Assembly: GCA_026260175.1 (NCBI GenBank)
Contig: JAKCWW010000484.1
Location: 45,277 to 109,276, forward strand
Reading direction: 5' to 3'
DNA: 64,000 nt
Source of the DNA: Reticulitermes lucifugus
Lineage: Eukaryota > Arthropoda > Insecta > Blattodea > Rhinotermitidae
Shown here: in pieces, positions 34,109 through 46,150 of the stretch
Layout: every line of letters starts with the position of its first letter
Numbering within the stretch: position 1 is the first letter of the stretch
Notes under the pieces: model-generated
The model's database searches: none
The model's input: the letters and a program-made list of their open reading frames with translations, nothing else
Told to the model about the DNA's origin: nothing
Position numbers and translations under genes: made by a program

Positions 34109-34729
34109 CATTAAAGTAAAATAATAATATAGTAAAATGTTTTTGAAATAATCTAGTGGTAAATCCTACATATTGCCACATCATTTAATTCGAAGAGATT
34201 TTACTATTTCAGGATATTTGGATGCAGAAGATCTCAGTAACTATTCTGCAATATAATTATTTTAACATAATTTTTAATAACACGGTACACAGGTGTTTTA
34301 ATGATCTGCTGACATTATATATTTTCCCATTTACATATGACAAAGCTATATAACAACGCTGTATACATCTTTTAGTATTGATACTCTCTGAATATGGTTA
34401 AAGACAATAGCCGAAATGTGTAGGAGTGTTTTCTGGTTGTAATATGTGCAATTTATTAGTTATATAAACTTGTTTTGTGTTTATCAATTACACGGAAGAT
34501 GTAGAATATTAACTTTCTCTAATAATTCGCTGAAGGGATTCTGGTACTGGGTATGCGAGCGTACAGAATATATTATTGATGTGATAACGGGCCAGTATCT
34601 TTCTTAATAAAATATATTTTTAAATAATAACAATGATACTTAGTATTCCTAATGTTATATATCTTGCAACAAGACACTTAACATGATAGTGCTGAAAATT
34701 GCTTGTGGCCCGCCATTCTCAAATTACTG

Positions 34730-35784
34730 ACCAAGGTCGCGTTCGATTTGTGTTTCCGGTCCCTGGCTTTGCCTATTGCAAAGTACTCCTAAAGTCCGTA
34801 TATGGACCCTAAATTCATCGTTGCAGAAGACAGTTATTTTTGTACAAGCCACAACTGAAGGAGTGCTGCCTGCGTAATCATTATATAATAAAATATTAAA
34901 ATATAATTTGAAAATGTCTACTAGTAAATCTAAAGTCATGACCATGCCTCTTAAGTTTAAAAGTTTTAATATACAGCTAGATATAAAACAAATTAAAAAT
35001 TGCATTCACTCAGACTGTGGTTTTTAATACATTTATAATGAAAAGTTACAAAAGAAGTTAAGTATTCAAAAGTCGCTATAATCTCGGTACCACAATACAA
35101 ACGTTTACCAACTAAACAACGAGGCATTTACCGTTTACATTGTATAAAATAAAGTTGCTCCCAGTGCTCATAGGTTACGTACGGCTGCGAGAATTGAGAA
35201 TTTAATAGAATGGAGAACAGGAAAATAGAAACGATCTGGATGATCTTCGTAAAGGGAGTTGCTGCCTATACACTCCGAAACAAATGACTAACATGACTTT
35301 TTGTGATGAATTATGTCTCAGGTTTATCTCTGGCGTCCTCGTGCCCTATTCGCAACCAGCGGCAAGGCTTCCTTGAGGCTGAGGATGAAATTTTCGAAAA
35401 ACTGCTTTAAGTACAAGTAACTTTAAATTAAAGACATTTTCTTTCATGGAATTTAATTTAGACCTTAAATTTATCACGTAACTTCTCTGTTATTTTAATC
35501 CACTATAGTTTCAATGATCTTTACTTTCCATTCGAAGTTTCAAGCGGTCATAACTCCGTAACCGTTCAAAATTGGAAACATGTTTTTATGAATAGTTTTG
35601 ATCCAAAAAACCTATGAATGAACCTATCTCCTGCATTAATTTCCACAACTCATGACATCCTGTATATAAAATTACCTTGTGTGAGTGAGTCACACCTCGT
35701 TGCTATATTTACTGATTTTCCATGGTTAGGTCAGCGGTTGGGAGACTCTATGTCTTTTTTGAGTTGCGCGTTGAGGCCGAAGAA
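34730..35784. other. No feature seen
   Basis: No frame or repeat recognised. Confidence 0.4.
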
Positions 35785-36575
35785 CCAGTTTTAGGCGTTT
35801 TACGAAGTAAAAAAGAACGGCTTATATGGAGACCAGGTCCTTCCATCCGTATGTCTGTCCGTCTGTCACACAATGTAAGCGAATAAATCTTTTCTTGGAT
35901 TTCCATAAAATTCGGGATAGGAATCTTATAAATAATTCTGACGCAAGCTTGAGTTTCACGCAAATTTCCTTAATGGCGTAAATAAATTTGTACCTATATG
36001 TTTCTTATTTCTGCACCGAATTTTATGAAACTAAGTAGAACAGATTCATATAATGCCGCTGAGTAGTCATGAATTTCACGAAAATCGGAGCAGTGAAAGG
36101 CAAGCTTTGTTTAACGGTGTAAAATGTTTTGCCGTATTGTCTAAAATTTTGTAAAATTTTCTTTCGATTTTGCTATATTGCGGTACAGGAGATTTCTATA
36201 AAAATTACTGCGTAACTGTGAATTAGATTCAAATTGCCGCAGTGAAAACGATAGTTCATTTAGGGGCCAAAAAGATTATTTAGTTGCACTTCGTCCTTTA
36301 TTGTCCTATCTGGGTGAAATTCGGTGTAAAATATCTGCACTTAATGCTATTCAGTATTGATACGTTTCATGAAAGATGACGCAAAAAGGACCTACGTTTC
36401 TGATGGGCGTAAAAGGAATTACAGGTACCTTAAAAACTTACGACTTTCCGAAACTAAAAAACTCCTTTGTACGAAAATAAAGAACGCCGTTGTAAATTAT
36501 GTGTGTTACTCCACGAAGTACGTGGTTTTCCATATCGTTATAATTGAGGCGGAGTGTGTTTTCTGTAATGTACAA
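35785..36575 (+). repeat. ~140-bp tandem-unit repeat element, copy 3
   Basis: The head ttttaggcgttttacgaagt, aaaaaagaacggctt ... tgtctgtccgtctgtc is followed by units anchored at about 35892, 36017, 36163 and 36308 (for example tctgggtgaaattcggtgta), spaced about 125, 146 and 145 bp, with the second anchor atgaatttcacgaaaatcgg near 36069. The tail aaaataaagaacgccgttgt ... gtgttactccacga lies at 36474-36525. A 101-codon frame at 36357-36662 crosses it and is accidental. Confidence 0.7.
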
Positions 36576-38940
36576 AAAATTGAGCATCAAGCATGCAGTT
36601 CAACACACTATAACCAGATGGCAGCCTTCCGATGGATGAAAGTAGCGACTGGTTTGCTTTAAAAATAAACAATGTAAGAGGCCATAGATTAGCACGTGAC
36701 CATTATGACCGCCCTTAATATCCCATGTTGGACAGGTGTCTAATAATAATAAAAATAATACAATTAAATTTATGAGATACACAACACGAGTGGGAAGCAA
36801 ATGACGCCTCTTTCGGAAAATAGATATAAACAAACACTATAATGTAACCAATTATATGATTTTTCAAAGTATTAGAAACTACCCAGTAACATAAATTCAG
36901 CATTTTATTTGTTTATTTACAGCTTCTGCAAGTAACTGGAAGGCATTCTTCTGTCTGGAGAGTGTTAATAATTCTTCTATGGCAACAGTTTACAAACATT
37001 TCATATGTATGATGATAACAGTAATTTGCCTTTTATATGTGATTCAGGTACAGGATAAACATACAAGAATTTCGAGACCAGTGGTTTAGAAAAGGTTCAT
37101 GTGTAAAAACTTTGAACTGTTAAAATTTACTTTATCATGAGTGAGTTCGTGACAAGAAGGACTGTGTATCAAAATATTTATTTACATTTCAGCCTATGTA
37201 ACGTATGTTTATACCAAGATTTCGGAAAGCAAAGAAGAGTGAAAAGGTGTACACAGAATTCACAAATTTCCCTCTCGCCTTGTTTGTGATTGTTCTGTAT
37301 CTATATCACTTGTTTTATGTTTATTCGTTGCTTATGTAAATCTTCTATTTGGACAGTGACAATTCATTGCCCTTATATACATTTATATACGTTATCTCAC
37401 CGATTTAAATTTTGTACAGAATATCCTCTCCAACTAGGCTAAGCGCCTTTAGTTCAATAGGCTACTGTATTACATTTCTGTTGCTATAGTTTTATTAACT
37501 ACACTCACGATATAATTTCTAAATTTTCAGTTAATTGTACAGTACATACAAGCGGAATGGCCCGATAAAACAAACTGAAAAGTTTAATATTAAAAACAAA
37601 TCTCATAATTAATAATTATAATACATAATCCAAGAGAAAGTAATTGCTCTGAATTTTCCAGAGTAATTCGCAGCAGATTTATGTAAACTGTATGTAAACA
37701 AAAACAGAATCTACAGTCTTGTTATAATAAGTACGAATTGCCCCTGCTCTTTATTCAGTGACACCATTCATATTCCACCAAAATGTGTAAGGAGGGATTT
37801 TTCCCACTGCATTAAGAACGGGATATTATGACTATTGATGCTGGTCTTTTCATAGACGAAGCTCTTAACAGTATTTAGGTGGAAGTTAAACCTTGCCTTA
37901 TTATATGGTAAAAGTGAAGATGGAAGTATTTCTCAATAAAGTTTAGTCATTACCCTACATATTTCCGTCGATAGTAAGAGATTGTTCTCCTCTCTAGAGC
38001 GTTCAGACAATGTCAGGACCCACCCAGCCTTCTTTTCGACGGGTATCAGGAGCTTCTTCCCCAGAGGTGAAGCTGTAAGAATGTGAAGCTGACCCACTCA
38101 ACCTAACTTGTGTGAAGGTTAAGATCGCGTGAAGCTATACATCCATTTCCACTTATATCATGGCGTGGTTCTTAATTAACCGCAGGGACACCATATATTT
38201 TTTGCTACCGGCGAGGTGACAAGCGGCACTGCACATACGTCCAAAGTACCGATCTATTAACCAGTGCAGTTAAAGTTAATAGGACGCAAACAGGAATAGA
38301 TTGTTCTTCAATATGTTATGAGTTTAATGGAGATGTGCACTTTAAGGTTTTGTATATAGTGACAGCATTGCTGTCGTAATTACTAACTGCAGAGTGTTCC
38401 ATTTATCCTATCTCTGAGCACGACAGTTTTACCGCATGGGAAGCCTGCATCCGCCGGGACGTCCCATGGCAGCTGCCATGCTAAGAATATTTTAGTGTTA
38501 ATAAAGGGTTTTAACCAAGAAATAATTCTGGAGGTAAATTTAAGGAAATCCGACTATTCAGGCGATTATGCCCTCGAGTAGAATATGACAATTTGATAAA
38601 TTTTTAAATGACGAATTTTGAGATCTTTTCCATCGCTCTCATTTCAACGCTGTCCCGTTTCAAGAGATTAAAAAGGAGAAAGTTTAGACTTCGAATTGAC
38701 AAACCAAAGACACTTTTTGTGTTACGCCCACATCTTATATATATTACTGTTAAATGCCTAAGTCTGCTAGCCGCGTTGGAAGCGAAGAAAACGGAGGTAC
38801 AAGTATTATATAATTACAAAAACGGGAAGAACTTGCAACGCAATCAGTGATGGAGACAGACACATGGCATTTTTTCGCACCCAGAAGTATACGGTCCCGT
38901 CTATGTAGTTAAATCTTGGCCTGAAATACAGTATCAATGA
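36576..38940. other. No gene recognised
   Basis: AT-rich. The 80-codon frame at 38608-38850 is unrecognised. Confidence 0.4.
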
Positions 38941-39010
38941 GATTCCTTTGCGAGCGCGCTCTCAGAGCGAAGAGTCGGACGCTCCTCCCGCCACGTCCGG
39001 CCCACACCGT
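38941..39010. other. GC-richer patch
   Basis: The stretch cgagcgcgctctcagagcga ... ctcctcccgccacgtccggc is clearly richer in G+C and CpG than its surroundings. No gene or repeat assigned. Confidence 0.5.
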
Positions 39011-41330
39011 AATGCATAAAGTTCATACACGGCTGCATTGTCTAGGTAATTCGCTGCATACCCAAATAGTATTGACACTCATACAATAGGAATAACGCAT
39101 GTGTCCCAAAAGACACCACTTTTCATAAGTTAGTGTATAGTTTAGCATAATTTTCAGAACTGACAGAACGCAGAATGACCCGTCGCCGCCCTGAAGAATT
39201 TATTATATAGCAACCTGCTCACAATACCACTTAGGGGGTTATGTTTTAAATTTATTTGAGCCATTTCTATCCAACGTGACCCATCCCAATGTAACTTGCC
39301 ACTTTTCCAAACTCATTCACCTCATTTCTGAACAGCGAAACGGTGTGTTCCACCGAAAATTTCGTACACACCTAGCTGACTATAACACGGTGTCATACAC
39401 GAGAACACTACATCTGAACTACTGTGTACGGCGTATGTCTTTCGAGTTATTTATTTATTACATTTTCAGCATATCACTCCGGAAAAACTGGGGAATAGCA
39501 ATTTTAAGCACGCCACAGCCGACTACTTCTAAATTCTTGTCATTAGCCATTCTTTCCTTTTCTCGCGTCCTTCAGTGCTGCAGTTTGTTAACCTACTTAA
39601 TAATCAGTAGTTCGATTTCGTCGTACCACATTTTGATTTTTAATTCTCTCTTAAAATTAGAAACTTCCATTAAATCAGAAATGTCGTGCGCTGCTGCAAA
39701 GAAGTGTTACGACACAACCTGTAGCTAGAGAAGGCGTGTATCTTATTATCCATTCTGTCAGGGTTTTCATTTAACAGAAATTATTATGATAGTTGAATAA
39801 GAAATTCGAGTCGGCCAGCGGTAAAAAGACGGAGAGAGAATAAATGAGATGGGATAAGAAATAATTTAAGTTTCGAATAGGGTAGAAAAAGACAAAGGAA
39901 AAGAAACGTAAGTTACATTTAGAAAACAAAAGAAAGTGATACTTGCCCTCCAGTTTTCTCATTTAAAAGTATCCTTGATATTTTCTTTCCCATAAATACT
40001 AAATCTACATTCACACTTCCCTTAAACTGTCACATCAATTTATACGTGTACTACTGACTCTCCACGTTCGCCTATCTACCTACTTCTCCTCTTCTCTCTT
40101 CAAACAGCAACATTTTCTTTTTATCTGTTCCCTCAGTCTCTGTCTTCGTGTAACAGCTCTCTCTAAATTCCTATCTCATAATTCTCTTTCTTGATCTTAT
40201 TATCCCCATCTTCCCGCCACTCTCATTCGTATCTTCCTGTTTCCTTCCGACCTCTGGAAGTGTCACTGTAGTGGTCATTGTTATTCTGCTTGCATAATTA
40301 ATGCCGTTGTGTTTCCTTTGTACGGTTTTAGCACAGCACACGTCTGTAGTCCCAGGAAACGTGACAGATCACGAAGAGAAAACTGGAGTGTATCGGTCTG
40401 TATGCAGCAGGAATCTGAAACTTTCTTTGTTATGAACTCGAATATTTTATATTTATTTGATTACATTTTTTAACATTGCTCTCACTATTGAAAACTGCAT
40501 AACGTCAATGGCAGGATTATGGGGAATGATGAATTTAAAATAACTGGAGAGGAACTGAAACAATTCTTATCTCTTGCCTGGAAGATCTGAGGTAAACCAT
40601 TAAAATTAATAGTCGATATCCAGGCTGTTTCGGACCGAAGGCCTCTTCAATACAAAACTACTGCTTTCGCATTACACCAACACTTTCGATCTGTGCTCCT
40701 GAGACACTTTAAATGCGCAAGAAAACAAGTGATATTGTAGGCTCAGAAATAATTACTTCTTATCCTAGCTGGATATTTAGGCTTGCAAACCAGATCTATT
40801 AAACCGCCTTCAAGATTTGGTCTTATCACGTTTTCCGGAAATACTTCTACTCCTTTTGCTAATGAATTTATGATACAGTCATAACTTCTCCATATTCTCT
40901 GTAACTTATTCTTTGTATATACATGTTCTTATCAGTTAAAAATTACATGTATTATTATCCTTCTTCGGTAATGCTAATTAACATTTCTCGTGTAATAACT
41001 AATATTCAAGAAAGATACGTATCATAAAATTTCTTCTTTTGAGGGTATTACATAAACTACATGCAGATGAGTGACTTAGGTTTCATCATGTAATTCGAAT
41101 TCTGAAATAAACCATTCGCTTGAGTGATTAGGCTTTGTATTATTTGAGTTGGTGTTGTTTTATAATTACTCTAGCGTTTACAAATGTAACTATAATACAA
41201 CGCCAGTGATCTATGTGCAGAGCGAATCAGTTATTGCTACCGAAACCAATGATTCAGTTGTAAGGTTCCTTCCATACAAACGGTCTGAATCACACGAAAT
41301 GTGTGTGAATTACATTATAAATCGTGGTTG
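39011..41330. other. No gene recognised
   Basis: The 150-codon frame at 39276-39728 has no family signature and is near the limit of chance. A pyrimidine-rich stretch runs from about 40080 to 40260. On the minus strand at 40624-40650 a degenerate TTGAAGA...CCGAAAC motif occurs. Confidence 0.4.
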
Positions 41331-41370
41331 TAAAGTCCGGAGGGCATCATGGTATAACCCCTGGACTTTA
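41331..41370. other. Hairpin with 13-bp arms
   Basis: The arms taaagtccggaggg and cccctggacttta pair with one mismatch or bulge around a 13-nt loop. It lies inside a 109-codon frame (41149-41478) that I cannot assign. Confidence 0.55.
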
Positions 41371-41613
41371 AAATCACGGGTTATGATACGTATGACCACC
41401 GCCTATGATTGTAAGATTATACCGATTTTAGGCTCATGTAACTATAAGGTGTGCAGCTACAGAAGTAAGCCATTGTAGTCTTACGAATATTCTACCAGAA
41501 GATTTCGTCACATTAGTGACGATGTTTATGGATACCGGTTGTGACACGTTTGAGATCTGTCTTGAATACTTGTGACTGCACTCTTGCACATTACACCCTT
41601 CTACAATTCCAGT

Positions 41614-41660
41614 ACAGCCAGATGGCGGCTTATTTTACAAAAGCCGAAATATGTGGCTGT
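41614..41660 (+). other. Two-stem hairpin of the GAAA-motif class
   Basis: The outer stem acagcca/tggctgt (7 of 7) and inner stem ggctt/aagcc (5 of 5) are separated on the left by gatggc and on the right by GAAATATG. This is the same architecture as the motif at 9986, with a mutated left core (CCAGATGG instead of CTGANGATGG). Confidence 0.5.
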
Positions 41661-43217
41661 TGGTTCTATAACAAAATATAATACGTTTTCGACGTAATTG
41701 TTTATTGGTTTTGGTGTAACTAACAGAACGGGATGAGTCACGTAAAGAAGACTAATTACAATATTCCTGTCGGATGTCGTTCGACTCAGAAGTTGGTACA
41801 GCTTAATAAAGTGACAATAATTACAGACTATCTAAAATTACGTTTTTTGTGTGGATATCTGACACGTTGAAGTTTATATTTTGCACAATGTAGTGTAACT
41901 AAAAGCAATGTAATTTCGCAATAAAACTAACCTCTCATTTGAGTTGACTGGTAAGATATATTTTTCCCCCCCAAATGGGAATTCAGCATAACCACAAAAA
42001 TGCTGTTTTGAAAGCTGAGGTTGTTTGTAGCATATGTCAGCCCCAGTTTTAATTACCCGATTTTTGTCAGTGCAGAGTAGTGACACTTTCCCCTAAATCT
42101 GGGGAGTTTTTTTGATTCATGACAAAACATTTTGTGAGAGTAAAGCGAATAGATCTGAAGCTGTTGGTTAATTACGAATTTCATAATATCTGTGAACTCT
42201 GAGCGAATATACAGACTCCAGAGTATAGACTAATACGTAATATATGAAATTATCTGCTTGAAAGCTTCTTAATCCTTCCAATTACCAAAAAAATTTCACA
42301 CACTGGCCGTTTGCCATGACAGACGTCGCAAAAGTAAACTAGAACCTGGAACTGCACATTTTGCATCATATTGTTCCTTTACTAATCAGTGTTAGCTTTT
42401 TGCTGCCATAATTCAAATGCAGTTGGGCATATTCATAATAAAACAGGCACTTATCTTTCTTAGAGTGTTTTGGCAGGTGCATTCTTGTTTTGCATTGATA
42501 CATGTTAAGAATGCAAACGGCAGTAATTACTGAAATACGCAGCGAAGTCAAGGGCCTGTTTTAATACAATATAAACTTATAAACGTTTATTACGACGGAA
42601 GGAACGCTGATAGGAATTGACAAGCGTAAACTGGTTGTGATATGAATTTGCGAGAAAATAGATACGTGCCCCTCTTGGCAAAAGTGGAGGTTAACTCGCT
42701 CGACACTCGAATGTCAATAGTTTTTTGTGTGTTGCCAGAACTTAGCAGGGCTTACAGATTACGTACACACTAACCGAATCCAGCGTGTGTAATGTGTGTA
42801 CTAAAATGCAATAACGTCAGACACTCAGCCTTACTCTACTCAGGCCGTTATCAAGGAAGTTCATAGGAAAGCTATACAAAACAATGTATCTGCCTTAGCA
42901 GCACCTTAATGAATCATACTTTAATCGGTTCCTGTTACCACGCTCGGAGGTTGCTCACATATTTAGTTGCTTCGAAATGGCATAGCCAGATAAAATGGTC
43001 AGGATTTTTAATTATCTGTATTCTCGGAGATGAATACTGTTTTAACCCATTCAAAGAGATAGTTTAAGCTCTATTAAGTTCCATGTCTCATAAGCAGCTA
43101 TCATCATTATTTTCCTCCTCTTTCTCTTCTTCCTTTCTTCCTTCTTTCACCACTTCCATATGTAACGCGTATTAATATGAAGAACAGGAATTCTCTCTTT
43201 GAACGAAATAGCAATTA
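41661..43217. other. No feature seen
   Basis: Pyrimidine-rich run at 43107-43150; otherwise nothing recognised. Confidence 0.4.
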
Positions 43218-43335
43218 AGTCCATGCAGAAATGTCATTCTTGAAAAGTCAATATTTGCTCTGCTGCTCAAGAAATTTCCGGCACTTTATATAACTCGAAT
43301 GTTCATTACAGTTTTCACAAGAGCCCGTCGGGTAC
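43218..43335 (-). mobile_element. Old LINE family 1 3' fragment
   Basis: Plus-strand blocks ccatgcagaa, tcttgaaaagtcaa, ctcaagaaatttccgg, gaatgttcattac and ttcacaagagcccg follow the order of the family 1 terminal region at 52605-52720, heavily diverged. Confidence 0.65.
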
Positions 43336-44262
43336 ACTAAATTATACACTAAATCAACGCAGTGAAGGGAAGCATTATTATTTCCTAATAGGCCTACTGA
43401 TAGATGACTTCCAATTTCAATGTTTGTCTTAAGTTCAAGTAAATTATATGAAATATGTTTACATAAGAAAATAACATGAACAAGATATTCGCTTCTATAA
43501 TACATTTCGATATATTATGCTTGCGTAATGCCTGAAAGTATAGAAATAGTTTGGTCAATGTTGAATGACCGGTACTAGCATTTAGCTAAAACTGTAAATA
43601 AATACATGGCACAATCTTGATTAACCCTCTGCCTTGAGAGAGAAATTTCCGATGGGACGGAATTGTCCACTGATGCTAAAAAATGCTGTCGCAGCGAGTG
43701 TCCGACAAGAATCCTGGCTTATTGTCTTGACTTTACTATCGCTCTTCTTGATCACGTTACGGCCGGAGATTCGATGTCCCAAATTGGTCGACCATGCCAT
43801 GCCTTTATGGCGTTAACATAACTCTTCCGATCTTTGGAACCATAAAACCTGTTGTCTGCTCCGTAATGTGTTGGAAATATTACCTGTGGCATTCGGCTGA
43901 AAAAGAAATCCTGCAGAAACGTTTTATCTCCGACATTTAATACATGGACCCGGTTTGTCTCTCATCGTGCCTTTTTCCACGTACTCAAAAACCATTCTAC
44001 ATGGAAACGATATTTTCAGGCACAGCCCTTAAATTTTATGACAAATTAATCCAACAACGGACATAAGGAAACTTAATTATTCTCTCAGGCACGTAGCCAA
44101 CCTCATATTCTGCAGGTGTGCACTTATAAATCTATTGTACGTTTTCTGGGATAATCTATATTTATGCAATGTAAAATACACACTATACGAAGATGACACA
44201 TTCTGTGTAATTAACACCACAGCGAAGAGCCGATTTTGAGAACCTGTATTTGCTCGGTCTTT
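43336..44262. other. No feature seen
   Basis: A 60-codon frame at 43634-43816 is unrecognised. Confidence 0.4.
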
Positions 44263-44330
44263 CAAACAACCCGAATTTTATTTACCACATTCACAGAAGC
44301 TCATCCCTTGGCCACATTCTATCATATTTC
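44263..44330 (-). mobile_element. Probable LINE family 1 fragment (weak)
   Basis: Blocks caacccgaattttatttacc, acattcacagaagctcat and ggccacattctatca resemble the family 1 segment acccgaaggttcattaccac ... cacaacagcccg. Short and diverged. Confidence 0.35.
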
Positions 44331-45225
44331 GTGTAATATAAGTATTTTTCTTTAACGTAGAGGATACGATTTGAGTGAATTACAGTAAAGCAATTATTAA
44401 CATCATCACAGTTCCCAATATTGAAAAAAATTAAAAGTACACGCAATTTTTAATGAGCGGAAAGGCATTTTCAGTCTTTCAAATTTAATAATTCTGCCAC
44501 CCTAATAAGCATACAATTTTTTTGGATAAAAGCGAGATTTGCTCCCCTGCTCACTAATACGGCAACGACCTGAAAACCCTCTTATTATCCATGTGTGTAG
44601 TTAATAATTATATAATGTTGTCCCAACAGCACCAAATTATGGTATTTCGTAACACTAAATTCTGTCTACCTTGAATATGGAGAGAGTTTTTCTCCGAAAC
44701 GCCACTACATATATACCAAACGATACAGCGTCACATTATAGGAGACCGTAATCTCCCATTTTTCATTTTTAATACTTCTAATTCATAATTACTGTTCTTA
44801 AATTTCCTAATTCTACAGACAGAAGAGTACAAATCGCGAATTTAGTAATTAACTTATTCCATTCCCATGTTACATTTGTCCCCACTCCATATACTCATTT
44901 TGACTCTGTTAGTCTGGTTGGATTCTACACTCTATGTCAGAGAAAGTCCAAGTTCCAAAGCCCCAGATTTGCAAATGTAACTGATTTGCTACGCTGCACC
45001 GAAATTATTAAAATCAGACTATACAGATGCACTTCGATGCCACATTACCTTCCACAGTGCCTGTGCCTCATACTTGTATAGCAACTGAAGATGGGGCTAA
45101 TGATTTTTCGATCAGATACAGCTGACCCACTTCAGTGCGGCAGTTCTTATGATGCCAACACAGTGACAGTTCAAAATGGATGTTCGAACTGACACTTACC
45201 TGTAACAAATAACAGAAGTTGTACA
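44331..45225. other. No feature seen
   Basis: No gene recognised. Confidence 0.4.
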
Positions 45226-45274
45226 AGTAGCAGTAGTATTAGTAGTAGTAGCTATAGTAATGATAATAATAATG
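45226..45274 (+). repeat. Compound AGT/AAT trinucleotide tract
   Basis: Imperfect run of agt and aat words (agtagcagtagtattagtag ... aataataat). Confidence 0.85.
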
Positions 45275-45317
45275 CCTGTATCAAGCATGCCTATAATAAT
45301 CATAGGTGACATTATTA

Positions 45318-46150
45318 GGCTATTTTATGAAGTAGAAAAGAACGCCTCTTCACGTCCAACCGCCTGTTTCTCCGTCCATCCGTGACCTAGTATCGACGAC
45401 TTGGATTTTCGTGAAACTCAGTATGGGAGTTCTTTACAAAACATGTCCTGAAAATCGGCGCAGTAAAATCAAACTTTACTTAGGAGCATAAAAGAAACTG
45501 TACCACAATTTTCATATTTATTGGCCAATTTTGGTGAAATTCGGTACAGAAGATACCCATATAATGCCGCTGAGAGGTGACTTTCTTGAAAGTCGGTATA
45601 GTGAAATATAGACGTTACTAAAGGGTGAAAATTAAATTTTTGCGGTATTTTCTATATGTTGGATCCCGTTTCAATAAGATATCTTAGAGATTATCTTCAT
45701 GCAATGGTGGTGAGGAATTATAACTTAGTAAAGCTCGATGCTATGAAAGACATATTTTGTTTGAAAGCCTATATAATATTGTGCCCGTTTTTACACATTT
45801 TTCGTAAGACTTGCCTAACATTCGGAACCGAGGGTGTCCACAATACTTTATCGAGTGATAGTAAGTTCCGTTAAAATCGGCTTAGGAAAAACCATACTTT
45901 ATTTGAAAACGCACATTCATTTTTACCTGTACCTTCAACATTTATTGTCCGACTTAGGGGAAATTCGCTACAAAGTATCTGAACGTAGAGTATTGAGCAT
46001 TGGTAAGTTTCATAAAAACGGGTGCATAGAAGCCAATAGTTTTCTTACGGGTAAAAAACTACATTCACGCGTGTACTGTGAAACTGTTCGATATTTCGGA
46101 ACTGAACACTTTCTCGGTAAATTTGTGTACTACATCACGGAACACATCAG
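45318..46150 (+). repeat. ~140-bp tandem-unit repeat element, copy 4
   Basis: The head ttaggctattttatgaagta, gaaaagaacgcctcttcacg ... ccgtccatccgtgac is followed by anchors at about 45413, 45527 (ttttggtgaaattcggtaca), 45668 and 45951 (gggaaattcgctacaaagta). The last interval, 283 bp, equals two units of about 141. The second anchor (ttgaaagtcggtatagtgaa, 45588; ttccgttaaaatcggcttag, 45867; ttcataaaaacgggtgcata, 46010) has the same spacing. The tail ggtaaatttgtgtactacatcacgg lies near 46117. The 72-, 112- and 75-codon frames across it are not conserved between copies. Confidence 0.75.

Larger units (their letters stand above)
31621..34729 (+). mobile_element. Decayed hAT transposon with two nested LINE insertions
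   Basis: The left end candidate caggtgtctcaaacacgcta (31621-31640) is followed by cggcccacca; the right end candidate, reverse complement of ggcccgccattctcaaatta near 34708-34729, also starts CAG and carries CGGGCC. Between them lies a GTF2IRD2-like hAT transposase relic (32558-34108). The presumed ends match only roughly and no 8-bp target duplication is visible (gtgtaggc on the left, accaaggt on the right), so the limits are inference; the transposase is not. A family 2 LINE and a family 1 LINE interrupt it. Confidence 0.55.

Noticed and set aside
39276-39728. 150-codon plus-strand frame
   Set aside because: No family signature; composition follows the local AT-rich sequence.
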